Numbered from the stretch's first letter, positions 1-6,385 are shown. The stretch: 6,821 nucleotides of DNA from DASUMP01 sp036277635 (GCA_036277635.1 DASUMP010000252.1:1-6821); one strand, 5' to 3'. Made by a program: numbers and translations. Notes: generated by a model from the sequence alone, not told the origin.

Positions 1-117
1 GTGGCGGTGCTCATCCCCGCCGCCGCCTATCTCGTCGCCCGCCACGCGGCCGAGCCCGACGTCCTGCCCGACCGCCACGCGCGTGCGCCCGAACCGGCGA
101 CCGCGATGGGAGACTGA
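1..117 (+). CDS. C-terminal fragment of a probable membrane protein
   Basis: The reading frame is open from the left edge and stops with TGA at 115-117, giving 38 visible residues. The true start lies outside the window, so the GTG at position 1 need not be the start codon. The first residues (VAVLIPAAAYLVA) are hydrophobic enough to be the end of a membrane helix. They are followed by a short polar tail rich in Asp, Arg, Pro and Ala. The stop overlaps the ATG of the next gene by one base (TGATG), so the two are probably co-transcribed and translationally coupled. The next gene is a polyprenyl-phosphate sugar transferase, so an envelope role is likely. A C-terminus of a SteA-like or MurJ-like protein would fit the neighbourhood, but the fragment is too short to decide. 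Confidence 0.6.
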   Translation: MAVLIPAAAYLVARHAAEPDVLPDRHARAPEPATAMGD

Positions 118-980
118 TGGAGGGCTTCGCGCGGTGGGGCCTCGCGTTGGCCGTCGGCTTCCTCGCCGTGCGCTTCTTGCGCGTCACGACCCGCGACCTG
201 TTCCGCGTGCCCACGCTCCAACGCGAGAACTACCGCGGCGCGACGCTCCCCACCGCAGGCGGGCTCCTGATCGTCCTCGCGGTGCTGCTCGTGGAAGCCG
301 CGCGCGCCATCATCGGCGCGATCGGCGTCGGCGACGAGCCCGGCCTCGACGTCCCGCGCTCGCTCACCCTCTTCGCCGTGTTCGGCTTCGGCCTCCTCGG
401 CCTCGTCGACGACCTCCTCGCGAGCGGTGATACCCGCGGCTTTCGCGGCCACATCACCGACGCCGCCAAGGGCCGGCTCACCACCGGCTTCGTGAAGCTC
501 GCCGGCGGCGCCGCGATCGCGATCGTGCTCGTGGCCAGTCCCGGCTTCGCGTCAGGTCGTCGCCTCATCGTCGATGCGGTGCTCATCGCGCTCTGCGCGA
601 ACCTCGGCAACCTCCTCGACCGCGCGCCCGGCCGCACCCTCAAGGTCGGCGTGCTCGCCTACGTGCCCCTCGCGATCGCGCTCGGTGGGGGAGCCGTCGG
701 CGTCGCGCTCGCGCCCGTGATGGGTGCCGCGCTCGCGCTCCTGCGCGACGACCTCGGCGAACGCCTCATGCTCGGCGACACCGGCGCCAACGTCGTCGGC
801 GCCGTCCTCGGCCTCGCCGTCGTGCTCGGTCTCGACGAACCCGCGCGCGTCACCGTGCTCGTCGTCGTCGCCCTCCTCAACATCGCCGCCGAGCTCGTCT
901 CCTTCAGCGCCGTGATCGACCGCACCCCACCGCTGCGCGCCCTCGACCACTGGGGCCGCCCGAACCGCCCGGCCGACTGA
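117..980 (+). CDS. MraY/WecA-type polyprenyl-phosphate phosphosugar transferase (glycosyltransferase family 4)
   Basis: This is a 287-residue integral membrane protein of the COG0472 family. These enzymes move a phospho-sugar from a UDP-sugar to polyprenyl phosphate at the inner face of the membrane. Family motifs appear in order. There is an N-terminal RENYRGATLPTAGG region (residues 37-49), matching the usual Arg/Pro-rich segment ending in GG. The acidic pair is GLVDDL (Asp98-Asp99). NLGNLLD (162-168) matches the NxxNLxDG motif. MLGDTGANVVG (218-228) carries the catalytic-type Asp221. Hydrophobic stretches suggest roughly eight to ten helices. It is shorter than typical MraY or WecA (about 320-360 residues), and the C-terminal histidine loop of MraY is not seen; only LDHWGRPNRP is present. 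The ATG at 117 is supported by GGGAG at 108-112, with a short four-base spacer. The sugar and product are unknown. Housekeeping MraY is unlikely given the sequence and context. Codons end overwhelmingly in C, unlike the next gene. Confidence 0.85.
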   Translation: MEGFARWGLALAVGFLAVRFLRVTTRDLFRVPTLQRENYRGATLPTAGGLLIVLAVLLVEAARAIIGAIGVGDEPGLDVPRSLTLFAVFGFGLLGLVDDLLASGDTRGFRGHITDAAKGRLTTGFVKLAGGAAIAIVLVASPGFASGRRLIVDAVLIALCANLGNLLDRAPGRTLKVGVLAYVPLAIALGGGAVGVALAPVMGAALALLRDDLGERLMLGDTGANVVGAVLGLAVVLGLDEPARVTVLVVVALLNIAAELVSFSAVIDRTPPLRALDHWGRPNRPAD

Positions 981-990
981 GCGACGGGTC

Positions 991-2145
991 ATGAGCACCC
1001 ACGTCACACTCGGCCGGCTCGAGCGGTTCATCGAGTCGGGTGTCGTGTTGCGGTTCGACTACGCGGAGGACGTGGCGTCGCGCGTTCGGCTGGTGCTCGA
1101 CGTGTGGTCGTCGACGGCGACGCGTGAGGGTGGTCCGGTCCGCTTCGTCGGTGTCGCTCATGCGACGGCGTGCACCATTGCTTATGTCGACGCGCCCGGG
1201 ATGGCGCGTACAGAGTTTCGAGACTGGCTGGGGTCGTTGGTCGTGGCCCTCGAGGGAGTGCCGGACGCGGATGTGACGGTGTCGGCCGTCCGCGCGGGGA
1301 AGCGGCTCTGGAACGCGCTGCGCAAGAGCGGTCCGTCTGTCGCGCTCGGCGTGTGGGGTGAGCGCGATGGGCGGGGTGGCGGTCCGCCGCTGTCGGCGAA
1401 GGTCGTTACGGCAGCGTTGGATTGGGTGGTTGGGCACGCCGGGGATGCTCCCGTGACGGTGCGCAGCATGAACGGCGAGCTCCGGTTCACCGACATGCGG
1501 GAGGCGACCGACGCGGCACGGGCGCTATGTGAAGCACCTGGTGGGGTCGACGTGCTCGCCGGTCCGGCCGACGACGTCGCCTTCGTCGATGTCGATAGAG
1601 ACTACGAATGTTGTGCGGTGTTCGGGCGCCGTGGAGAACCGGTTGGCTCGCAGCTGTCGGTGATCGCCGCGGACCTTGCCGACATCGGCGTGTCGTTGGC
1701 GGGCGAAGTCGTGTACGGGTTGGTGCGCCCTGCGTCGCGGCTCGAGGACCTGCGCGGCTCGTGCACCTTTGCACACGAACCGGAGCACCCGCCACCGACC
1801 CGACCGCCTGATCGTTCTTCGGCGAGCGACGTTCGGCCCATCTCCTTATGGATGCGCGGCGCGGATAGCAGCGGTCCGCGACCAAACGCCCCCGGCGAGC
1901 TCGCAGAGCGCCGCGACCAGTACACGTTGGATGCCCAGTGGTGGCAGCTGCTCGGTCCGAGACACGTCGAGCGACTGCCGGACCCGTCGATCGCCGTGTC
2001 GCTCGGCGCGGACCGGTACGAAGTGCGATTCGGTGCGATCGAGGACTGGCTCCCGAGTTCCCCGAACTACGCCGAGACCGTCCGGCGCGCGCGCATCGCA
2101 CTCGGGCCGCTCATCGAGAACCCGCCGCCGCGGATCTGGGCCTGA
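991..2145 (+). CDS. Hypothetical protein, 384 residues, apparently two or three domains
   Basis: No family was recognised. The protein has no signal peptide and no membrane helix, so it is probably cytoplasmic. Residues 1-75 (starting THVTLGRLERFIESGVVLRF) look like an alpha/beta domain. Residues 85-258 form a second mixed region that includes a Cys-Cys pair at 207-208. Residues 261-309 are a Pro/Ser/Arg-rich linker. Residues 310-384 form a compact C-terminal domain with the pattern YTLDAQWWQLLGPRHVERL, followed by a strand-like segment and a helix. The start is the ATG ten bases after the previous stop, with only a weak GACGGG upstream. The gene uses more G- and T-ending codons than its left neighbour and has a TTA leucine codon (Leu286, at 1846-1848). 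A SMI1/KNR4 gene follows 23 bases downstream, so a link to toxin-immunity systems is possible. Nothing in the protein itself proves this. Confidence 0.8.
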   Translation: MSTHVTLGRLERFIESGVVLRFDYAEDVASRVRLVLDVWSSTATREGGPVRFVGVAHATACTIAYVDAPGMARTEFRDWLGSLVVALEGVPDADVTVSAVRAGKRLWNALRKSGPSVALGVWGERDGRGGGPPLSAKVVTAALDWVVGHAGDAPVTVRSMNGELRFTDMREATDAARALCEAPGGVDVLAGPADDVAFVDVDRDYECCAVFGRRGEPVGSQLSVIAADLADIGVSLAGEVVYGLVRPASRLEDLRGSCTFAHEPEHPPPTRPPDRSSASDVRPISLWMRGADSSGPRPNAPGELAERRDQYTLDAQWWQLLGPRHVERLPDPSIAVSLGADRYEVRFGAIEDWLPSSPNYAETVRRARIALGPLIENPPPRIWA

Positions 2146-2168
2146 ACGCCTGGGAGACTCCGTCGCGT

Positions 2169-2642
2169 ATGGGCTTCCGGTCATTCGGTCCGCGCATCAC
2201 CGCCGAGATCCTGGCGTCAGTCGAGCGACGGCTCGATGTTCGGTTTCCTCATGACTACCGCGCGTTCCTCATGACGCGGAACGGGGGCCAGCTCGACGAC
2301 ATGTACGTCGCTGGTCCGTCCGAGCTCGACGTGGGCGTCGAGGAGTTCTTGTCGGTGGGTCCCGTCGCGGGTGGCAGTGACCTCGTCGCAGCGACGGAGC
2401 ATTGGCGATCGCTCGCACGGGGGACCGGGTGGCCGGAGTCGCTCGTCGTGATCGCGGAGTGTGCCGGCGGGACGTTGTTGCTGATCGACCCGCACGATGG
2501 TCAGATCTACCGGTGGGACGACCGCGATCCCGATCAGTTCGCCGCGGTCGCCGCGTCGTTCGAGGAGCTGCTGCGGACTTCGGTGCGAGCGCCCGAGGAG
2601 AACCCGACGGGTGTGGAGTCGATCTGGATCGATCGTCGGTGA
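2169..2642 (+). CDS. SMI1/KNR4 (SUKH) family protein
   Basis: This 157-residue protein fits the SMI1/KNR4 (SUKH) fold. The opening helix and strand ITAEILASVERRLDVRFP lead into HDYRAFLMTRNGG (about residues 27-39), which matches the family pattern of Glu-rich helix, LPxDYxxFLxxxNGG. The later segment WPESLVVIAECAGGTLLLI and then YRWDDRDPD (about residues 97-125) matches the usual conserved core, in which a backbone glycine run precedes an aromatic-Trp-Asp motif. Bacterial SUKH proteins are known as immunity proteins of polymorphic toxin systems, and others are regulators. No toxin gene is visible here, so the partner is unknown. The ATG at 2169 is preferred because the family fold begins right after it. 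GGGAG lies at 2152-2156, a rather long 12 bases upstream. The open frame continues upstream, but that part is an out-of-frame shadow of the previous gene. Confidence 0.82.
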   Translation: MGFRSFGPRITAEILASVERRLDVRFPHDYRAFLMTRNGGQLDDMYVAGPSELDVGVEEFLSVGPVAGGSDLVAATEHWRSLARGTGWPESLVVIAECAGGTLLLIDPHDGQIYRWDDRDPDQFAAVAASFEELLRTSVRAPEENPTGVESIWIDRR

Positions 2643-3082
2643 ACAGCGCTCAGGACGCGTTCTTCCGAGAGGCGTGCGGCGAGCAGGCGATCGATGTCAT
2701 CCGTCAAGCCCTCGCGAAGGGGACGAGCTCGTACTTCTCGATCGACCGGTTCGACTTTCGCGTCGACCGAACCGCCGACACCGTTCGCGTGGTCGGGAGC
2801 CCATCGGAGGCGGAGGACGTCGTCCCCATTCCCGTGTTCGTGGAACGCCTCGGGCGTGTGAGCGCCGCGTACGACGCCCGCCACGGCACGGCAGTGCAGC
2901 GAATGGGAACGGTCGCGGTGCTGCTCGCCTGGGCGATGACAATCGGCGGTTTCATCGCTTTCGCGACGGATCTCCTCTGGCCGTCGGGCGGAGCGGGTCG
3001 AGTGGCAGCGTTTGCCTACATCGTCGTCGTGAACGGCCTTATCGTGTTCGCGCGTTGGACCCGTCGGGTCCCGAAGGTGTGA
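2639..3082 (+). CDS. Small membrane protein with two C-terminal helices, function unknown
   Basis: This 147-residue protein starts with GTG at 2639. The start overlaps the SUKH stop codon by four bases (GTGA), which is typical of translational coupling. Residues 1-85 are soluble and appear mixed helix and strand, with a helix around EQAIDVIRQALAKG (15-28) and a strand pair near YFSIDRFDFRVDR. Two hydrophobic helices follow, about residues 90-113 and 120-138, joined by a short loop (PSGGAG). The tail RWTRRVPKV is basic, which suggests both ends face the cytoplasm with the soluble domain inside. No family was recognised. Tight coupling to a SUKH gene suggests the two products act together or are needed in fixed ratio. 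It could be a membrane-side immunity factor, but that is inference from position alone. The gene ends in front of a hairpin that probably terminates the three-gene unit. Confidence 0.72.
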   Translation: MNSAQDAFFREACGEQAIDVIRQALAKGTSSYFSIDRFDFRVDRTADTVRVVGSPSEAEDVVPIPVFVERLGRVSAAYDARHGTAVQRMGTVAVLLAWAMTIGGFIAFATDLLWPSGGAGRVAAFAYIVVVNGLIVFARWTRRVPKV

Positions 3083-3089
3083 CCGAGCG

Positions 3090-3128
3090 TTGGCCGTTTG
3101 AACACCGTGGAGGTGTTCGTCGGGCCAA
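3090..3128. terminator. Two-part hairpin between convergent genes, probable bidirectional terminator
   Basis: TTGGCC at 3090-3095 pairs with GGCCAA at 3123-3128. Inside it, GAACACC at 3100-3106 pairs with GGTGTTC at 3112-3118 around a five-base loop (GTGGA). A four-by-four internal loop separates the stems. The element fills the 64-base gap between two genes whose stops face each other (3082 and 3147), so the same structure can form in transcripts from both sides. No T-run follows on either strand. A tail-less terminator is therefore inferred, a form often proposed in high-GC actinobacteria. Confidence 0.6.
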
Positions 3129-3146
3129 AGGTCGCGTGGCGCGCGT

Positions 3147-4583
3147 TCAGGCCGGGCAGGTGGTGCGTTCGTAGAGGACGCGCGCGCCGTCTTGGCCGAA
3201 GAATCGTTCGGTCGGCTCGTAGCCCGCGTCGGCGAGCTTGGCGGGGAGGTCGGGGAGGGAGCCCCAGTGGCGGGCGGACCAGACGAGGACGCCGCAGACC
3301 TCGTCGCGTGATGCGGCCTCGACGATCGTGTCGGTGGTGACGCGTCCTTGTTGGAGTTGTTTGATCGAGGCGTCGACGAAGTCGTCGGGGGTACGTCGAC
3401 CGGCGCGCCAGACGATGCCGACTTCGTCGGAGATCACCCACGCGTCGTCGGGGAGCGCGCGGATCGCGTCGTAGGCCTCGCGGGTGGGTCCTCCGTAGTC
3501 GGGGGGCACGAGGATGTCGAGGCTCTGCCACACGTGGATCGGCGCGACGAGCGCGAGGGCGGCGACGAGCCAGCGTGCGGGAGGCGGGCGGAGCCCGACG
3601 AGGAGTGCGAGGCCGGGGGAGAGGTGCGCGAGGTGGTTGCGCCACAGCGCGGGCTGGATGGCGAGGAACACGACGATGACGAGCGTCCAGATCGCGACTG
3701 CTCGCCACAGTGCGTCTGCGTCCTCTTCTCTCTGTGTCGCGTCGGTCTGGCGGCGTGTCCACCACGCGGCGGCGATCGCGAGGGCGCCCGCGACGATCAC
3801 GGGGAGGTCGCGGGTGGAGACCGTCGTGAAGATCTTCGAGAGGTTCTCGAGGATCGACTGCTCGCGCTCGGAGTCGAGCTGGTAGCGGACGGCTTGGTCC
3901 CACACGTCGGAGAACCCGAACGGCGCGGTGACGGCGATTCCCGCGATCACGGCCGTGGCCGCCGCGATCGCGAGGAGTCGTCGCTCCCGTCGGAGCAGCA
4001 GGAGGATCGGGATCGCGGCGATGGCGCCCATCGCGATCTTGCACAGCATCGCCGCGGCCACGAGCGCGCCGATGAGGATCGCGCGTGTGGTGTCGGGCTT
4101 GTCGCGCGCGTGGAGGGCGGCGAGGAGCGCGCCCAACGCGAACGCGACGGTGGGCGCGTCGGAGGTGATCGGCCCACTCGTCCAGAGCATCGAACCGGTG
4201 ACCGCGAGGAGGCCGCCGGCGAGGAGCGCGCCGGTTCGTGTGCCGACTCTGCGCACGATGAGGTAGGCGAGGAGTGCGGCGGCGACGCCGGCGACGAGCG
4301 GCATGACGCGCGGCGAGTTGTGCGTGCGCCCGCCGAGCAGGTCGCCCACGTACACGAGCGGCAGGTGCAACGGCCCTTGGCTCGAGAAGACCTCGCGGAA
4401 CGGCACGCCGCCGTCGCGCATCGCTACTGCGGAGGCGCCGTAGGTGCCGTCGTCGGGGTGCAGGTGCCGCATCGCGAACACCGCCGGGAGCCGGACGATC
4501 AGCGCGACCGCGGTGATGGCGACGAGGTCGAGCCCGCGCCCGGTCGTGCGTTCACCGACGCTCGCCGGGGGCGCGCTGGTCAT
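3147..4583 (-). CDS. GT-C fold membrane glycosyltransferase (GT39/ArnT/PMT-like)
   Basis: This 478-residue polytopic protein resembles the dolichol-phosphate-mannose/ArnT-like GT-C superfamily. These enzymes use a polyprenyl-phosphate-linked sugar on the outer face of the membrane. After the first helix (about 18-37), the outer loop carries HPDDGTYG (residues 42-49), in the position of the catalytic acidic motif. FSSQGPLHLPLVY (66-78) matches the second conserved loop. RVMPLVAG (92-99) and HLAHLSPGLALLVG (317-330) are also typical family segments. Around ten helices are followed by a soluble C-terminal domain from about residue 365, probably extracytoplasmic, with Cys430 and Cys476. The ATG at 4583 is chosen because a hydrophilic N-terminus and first helix follow directly. 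An open frame continues to 4718 but would run across the divergent promoter region. No Shine-Dalgarno sequence is present, but a TANNNT box sits seven bases upstream, so a leaderless mRNA is likely. Donor and acceptor are unknown. Confidence 0.85.
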   Translation of the reverse strand: MTSAPPASVGERTTGRGLDLVAITAVALIVRLPAVFAMRHLHPDDGTYGASAVAMRDGGVPFREVFSSQGPLHLPLVYVGDLLGGRTHNSPRVMPLVAGVAAALLAYLIVRRVGTRTGALLAGGLLAVTGSMLWTSGPITSDAPTVAFALGALLAALHARDKPDTTRAILIGALVAAAMLCKIAMGAIAAIPILLLLRRERRLLAIAAATAVIAGIAVTAPFGFSDVWDQAVRYQLDSEREQSILENLSKIFTTVSTRDLPVIVAGALAIAAAWWTRRQTDATQREEDADALWRAVAIWTLVIVVFLAIQPALWRNHLAHLSPGLALLVGLRPPPARWLVAALALVAPIHVWQSLDILVPPDYGGPTREAYDAIRALPDDAWVISDEVGIVWRAGRRTPDDFVDASIKQLQQGRVTTDTIVEAASRDEVCGVLVWSARHWGSLPDLPAKLADAGYEPTERFFGQDGARVLYERTTCPA

Positions 4584-4590
4584 GGGCGCC

Positions 4591-4596
4591 ACGCTA
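4591..4596 (-). promoter_or_regulatory. Candidate -10 box for a leaderless mRNA of the GT-C gene
   Basis: Read on the minus strand, TAGCGT fits the actinobacterial TANNNT -10 consensus. It lies exactly seven bases before the ATG at 4583, so transcription would begin at or next to the start codon. No Shine-Dalgarno sequence is present, which agrees with a leaderless transcript. No good -35 hexamer is seen at 16-19 bases. Confidence 0.45.
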
Positions 4597-4618
4597 CGGG
4601 AGGGCGCAGCCCCGGGTG

Positions 4619-4647
4619 TTCCCAACCCGTCGCCGCCGTGGCACAAT
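4619..4647 (+). promoter_or_regulatory. Candidate sigma-70-type promoter of the surface protein gene
   Basis: TTCCCA at 4619-4624 (four of six matches to TTGACA) and CACAAT at 4642-4647 (four of six matches to TATAAT) are separated by 17 bases. Transcription from about 4654 would give a leader of roughly 16 bases, with GGAGG at 4661-4665 before the ATG at 4670. The geometry is consistent, but both hexamers are imperfect. A CGGGT/ACCCG inverted repeat (4613-4617 and 4625-4629) overlaps the -35 box. Confidence 0.4.
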
Positions 4648-4660
4648 GGTCGGGCACCTG

Positions 4661-4665
4661 GGAGG
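4661..4665 (+). promoter_or_regulatory. Ribosome binding site that selects the surface protein start
   Basis: GGAGG lies four bases before the ATG at 4670. In-frame alternatives at GTG 4616 and ATG 4646 have no such site. They would also place a basic, non-hydrophobic stretch ahead of the signal peptide. Confidence 0.6.
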
Positions 4666-4669
4666 GTGG

Positions 4670-6322
4670 ATGGTCCGGGTCCGTGTGGGGATGTTCGTCG
4701 CGACGCTGCTCGCGACACTCGGGATGTTGGTGCCGACCGCGCGCGCGGCGGAGCTTCCGGTGGTGACGATCGCGATCACCGCGGCGGATCTGCACGACCG
4801 AGTGCAGAACGGCCCCTGCAGCTGGAACTACAACTCGCCGGTCGCTTCGCACGTCGAGGTCACCGTGACGCGAACTGGACCGCTCGACGATCCGCTCGTC
4901 GTGGACCTGACGCATCTCGGTCCCGCGCACGATCCCGCGTTCGCGACCTTGGCTCCGAACTCGCTGGTGATCCCGAGCGCGGCTGCGTCGGCGACGTTCT
5001 CGGTCGACGTGCTGGAACCGATCGGACCGAGAACCGTGAGTCACGCCCTCAACGTGCAGATCGCGCCGTCGGCGCAGTACACGATCGGGACTCCGTCGTT
5101 TGCGATCGTCGAGCTCGCGACCGACCGCGACCCGTCGCTCCCACCGGACCCCTGCGACTGGGGCGCGTACGACCACGCGTTCACCGGGACCGTGGGCGAG
5201 TCGTTCGACAACCGGTTCGGGCAGCCTTCGACCGTAACCGGCTACCGCTGGTTCGCGACCTTGGGTGCAATCGCACTCCGCTATCCCGTCACCCACGGCC
5301 TGCGCCTGGTCTCGGGTGAGCTGCCGCCCGGCATCACGATCGATGCCGGCGGTGCCGTGCGGGGCGAGCCCACCGCGGCGGGCTCGTTCGCGAGCGAGTG
5401 GGAGGTTTGTCTCCCCGATGCCGCGATCGACCTCGGGGTCTACGCCGAGCCCTACTGCACGACGTTCTCCGTCACCTTCGACGTCGCGGCGTTGCCCGTC
5501 GTGACGGTGCGGGTGGAACCGACAGGCCCGTCCGTGATCCCCGAGTGCAACGACGTCGTTGTGTTCCGCGACGCCGCGTTCACGTTCACGCGGACCGGCG
5601 ATGACGCGGAGGGCCTCACGGTCACCTACGCGGTGGGTGGCCAGGCGGTCGCGGGGCAGGACTACGTCGCGCTGCCGGGGACCGTGGTGATCCCGGCGGG
5701 CGAGGATTCGGTCACCGTCGTGCCCGAGATGCTGTTCGGGGATCGCACCGAGATCGTCGATGTCACGCTGACGGTCGTCGACGGCGACGACTACGACGTC
5801 GGGGCAGCGAGCAGCGCGGCCGGCCTCGTCGTCTCGCCGCGCGACCCGTTGCTCGGACCGTACGTGTGCGGGTGGCGGGTCGCGCCGGAGTCGACGGACC
5901 ACGACATCGAGGTCGGTGACGTTCCGGCGCCGCTCGTCGCGCAGGAGGGTGGCGAAGCGGTGTTCGGGCTGTGGGGTGACCGCCCGGCGGTGTGGCGGGT
6001 GCTCGGCGGCGCGTTGCCGCCGGGTGTCGAACTCGCAGACGACGGGTCGTTCACCGGGGCGGCAGCGACGAGCGGTACGTACGTGGCGACCGTCGAGGCG
6101 TGTCACCCGAGCGCGACGGATCCTCCGGCGTGCGCCACGGCGGACGTGACGATCGAGGTGCACCCCGCGGTCGACGTCGGCGCCGAGGACGATGACGCGG
6201 GCCCCGGCGGGCTGCTGCCGCGCACGGGTGCGGAGACGCCCGCCGTGCTCACGCTGGTCGGGATCGGGGCGCTGCTCGCGGGTGCGCTCCTGACGCGTCC
6301 GGGTCGGCGGCGCGCGGTCTGA
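4670..6322 (+). CDS. LPXTG-anchored surface protein with duplicated Calx-beta/He_PIG module
   Basis: This 550-residue protein is exported and probably fixed to the cell wall. A signal peptide spans residues 1-26 (basic start, hydrophobic core, cleavage after ARA). The C-terminus has LPRTG (516-520), a hydrophobic helix (about 523-541) and a basic tail RPGRRRAV, the standard sortase sorting signal. In between are two repeats of a Calx-beta-like domain followed by a putative Ig (He_PIG) domain. Calx-beta 1 is about 31-152 (VTVTRTGPLDDPLVVDLTHL). He_PIG 1 is about 162-265, with SGELPPGITIDAGGAVRGEP. Calx-beta 2 is about 277-390, with FTFTRTG, AGQDYVALPGTVVIPAGE and VDGDDYDVG. He_PIG 2 is about 400-495, with GGALPPGVELADDGSFTG. 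All eight cysteines lie in the mature part, four per repeat at matching places. The mature protein is rich in Asp and Glu, with an acidic stretch before LPRTG. Adhesion or envelope interaction is the likely role; ligand and sortase are not visible here. GGAGG at 4661-4665 supports this start. Confidence 0.87.
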   Translation: MVRVRVGMFVATLLATLGMLVPTARAAELPVVTIAITAADLHDRVQNGPCSWNYNSPVASHVEVTVTRTGPLDDPLVVDLTHLGPAHDPAFATLAPNSLVIPSAAASATFSVDVLEPIGPRTVSHALNVQIAPSAQYTIGTPSFAIVELATDRDPSLPPDPCDWGAYDHAFTGTVGESFDNRFGQPSTVTGYRWFATLGAIALRYPVTHGLRLVSGELPPGITIDAGGAVRGEPTAAGSFASEWEVCLPDAAIDLGVYAEPYCTTFSVTFDVAALPVVTVRVEPTGPSVIPECNDVVVFRDAAFTFTRTGDDAEGLTVTYAVGGQAVAGQDYVALPGTVVIPAGEDSVTVVPEMLFGDRTEIVDVTLTVVDGDDYDVGAASSAAGLVVSPRDPLLGPYVCGWRVAPESTDHDIEVGDVPAPLVAQEGGEAVFGLWGDRPAVWRVLGGALPPGVELADDGSFTGAAATSGTYVATVEACHPSATDPPACATADVTIEVHPAVDVGAEDDDAGPGGLLPRTGAETPAVLTLVGIGALLAGALLTRPGRRRAV

Positions 6323-6328
6323 ATCGCT

Positions 6329-6355
6329 CCTGCGCAGGTCACGGCCCATCGCAGG
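6329..6355 (+). terminator. Weak hairpin after the surface protein gene, possible terminator
   Basis: CCTGCG at 6329-6334 pairs with CGCAGG at 6350-6355 across a 15-base loop, seven bases after the stop codon. The first arm can also fold on itself, because CCTGCGCAGG is a palindrome. A G-rich run (6360-6373) follows instead of a T-run. Short GC-rich stems arise easily by chance here, so this is a weak call. Confidence 0.3.
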
Positions 6356-6374
6356 GATCGTGGGGGGTGGGTGG

Positions 6375-6380
6375 TACGGT
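6375..6380 (+). promoter_or_regulatory. Candidate -10 box of the pyrG promoter
   Basis: TACGGT fits the TANNNT -10 pattern and would start transcription at about 6387, at the first arm of the tandem hairpins. The leader would be about 90 bases. No convincing -35 is present; the 16-19-base upstream position is G-rich. It is offered only because the spacing to the hairpins is suggestive. Confidence 0.3.
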
Positions 6381-6385
6381 CGCCT

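Noticed and set aside
3016..4044. Minus-strand frame of 342 codons in another frame of the GT-C gene
   Set aside because: It is an Arg/Pro-rich low-complexity shadow that also crosses the terminator region.
4616..4669. Upstream GTG 4616 or ATG 4646 starts for the surface protein
   Set aside because: Neither has a ribosome binding site. Both overlap the candidate promoter and lengthen the signal peptide with a basic segment.
4584..4718. N-terminal extension of the GT-C gene by 45 residues
   Set aside because: The extra residues are Pro/Arg/Ser-rich and non-hydrophobic, and would run through the divergent promoter and the start of the neighbouring gene. The ATG at 4583 with a TANNNT box seven bases upstream explains the start better.
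3348..4766. Plus-strand frame of 472 codons antisense to the GT-C gene
   Set aside because: Its translation is dominated by Glu, Asp, Arg and Gly with no fold or motif, while the opposite strand encodes a clear polytopic membrane enzyme.
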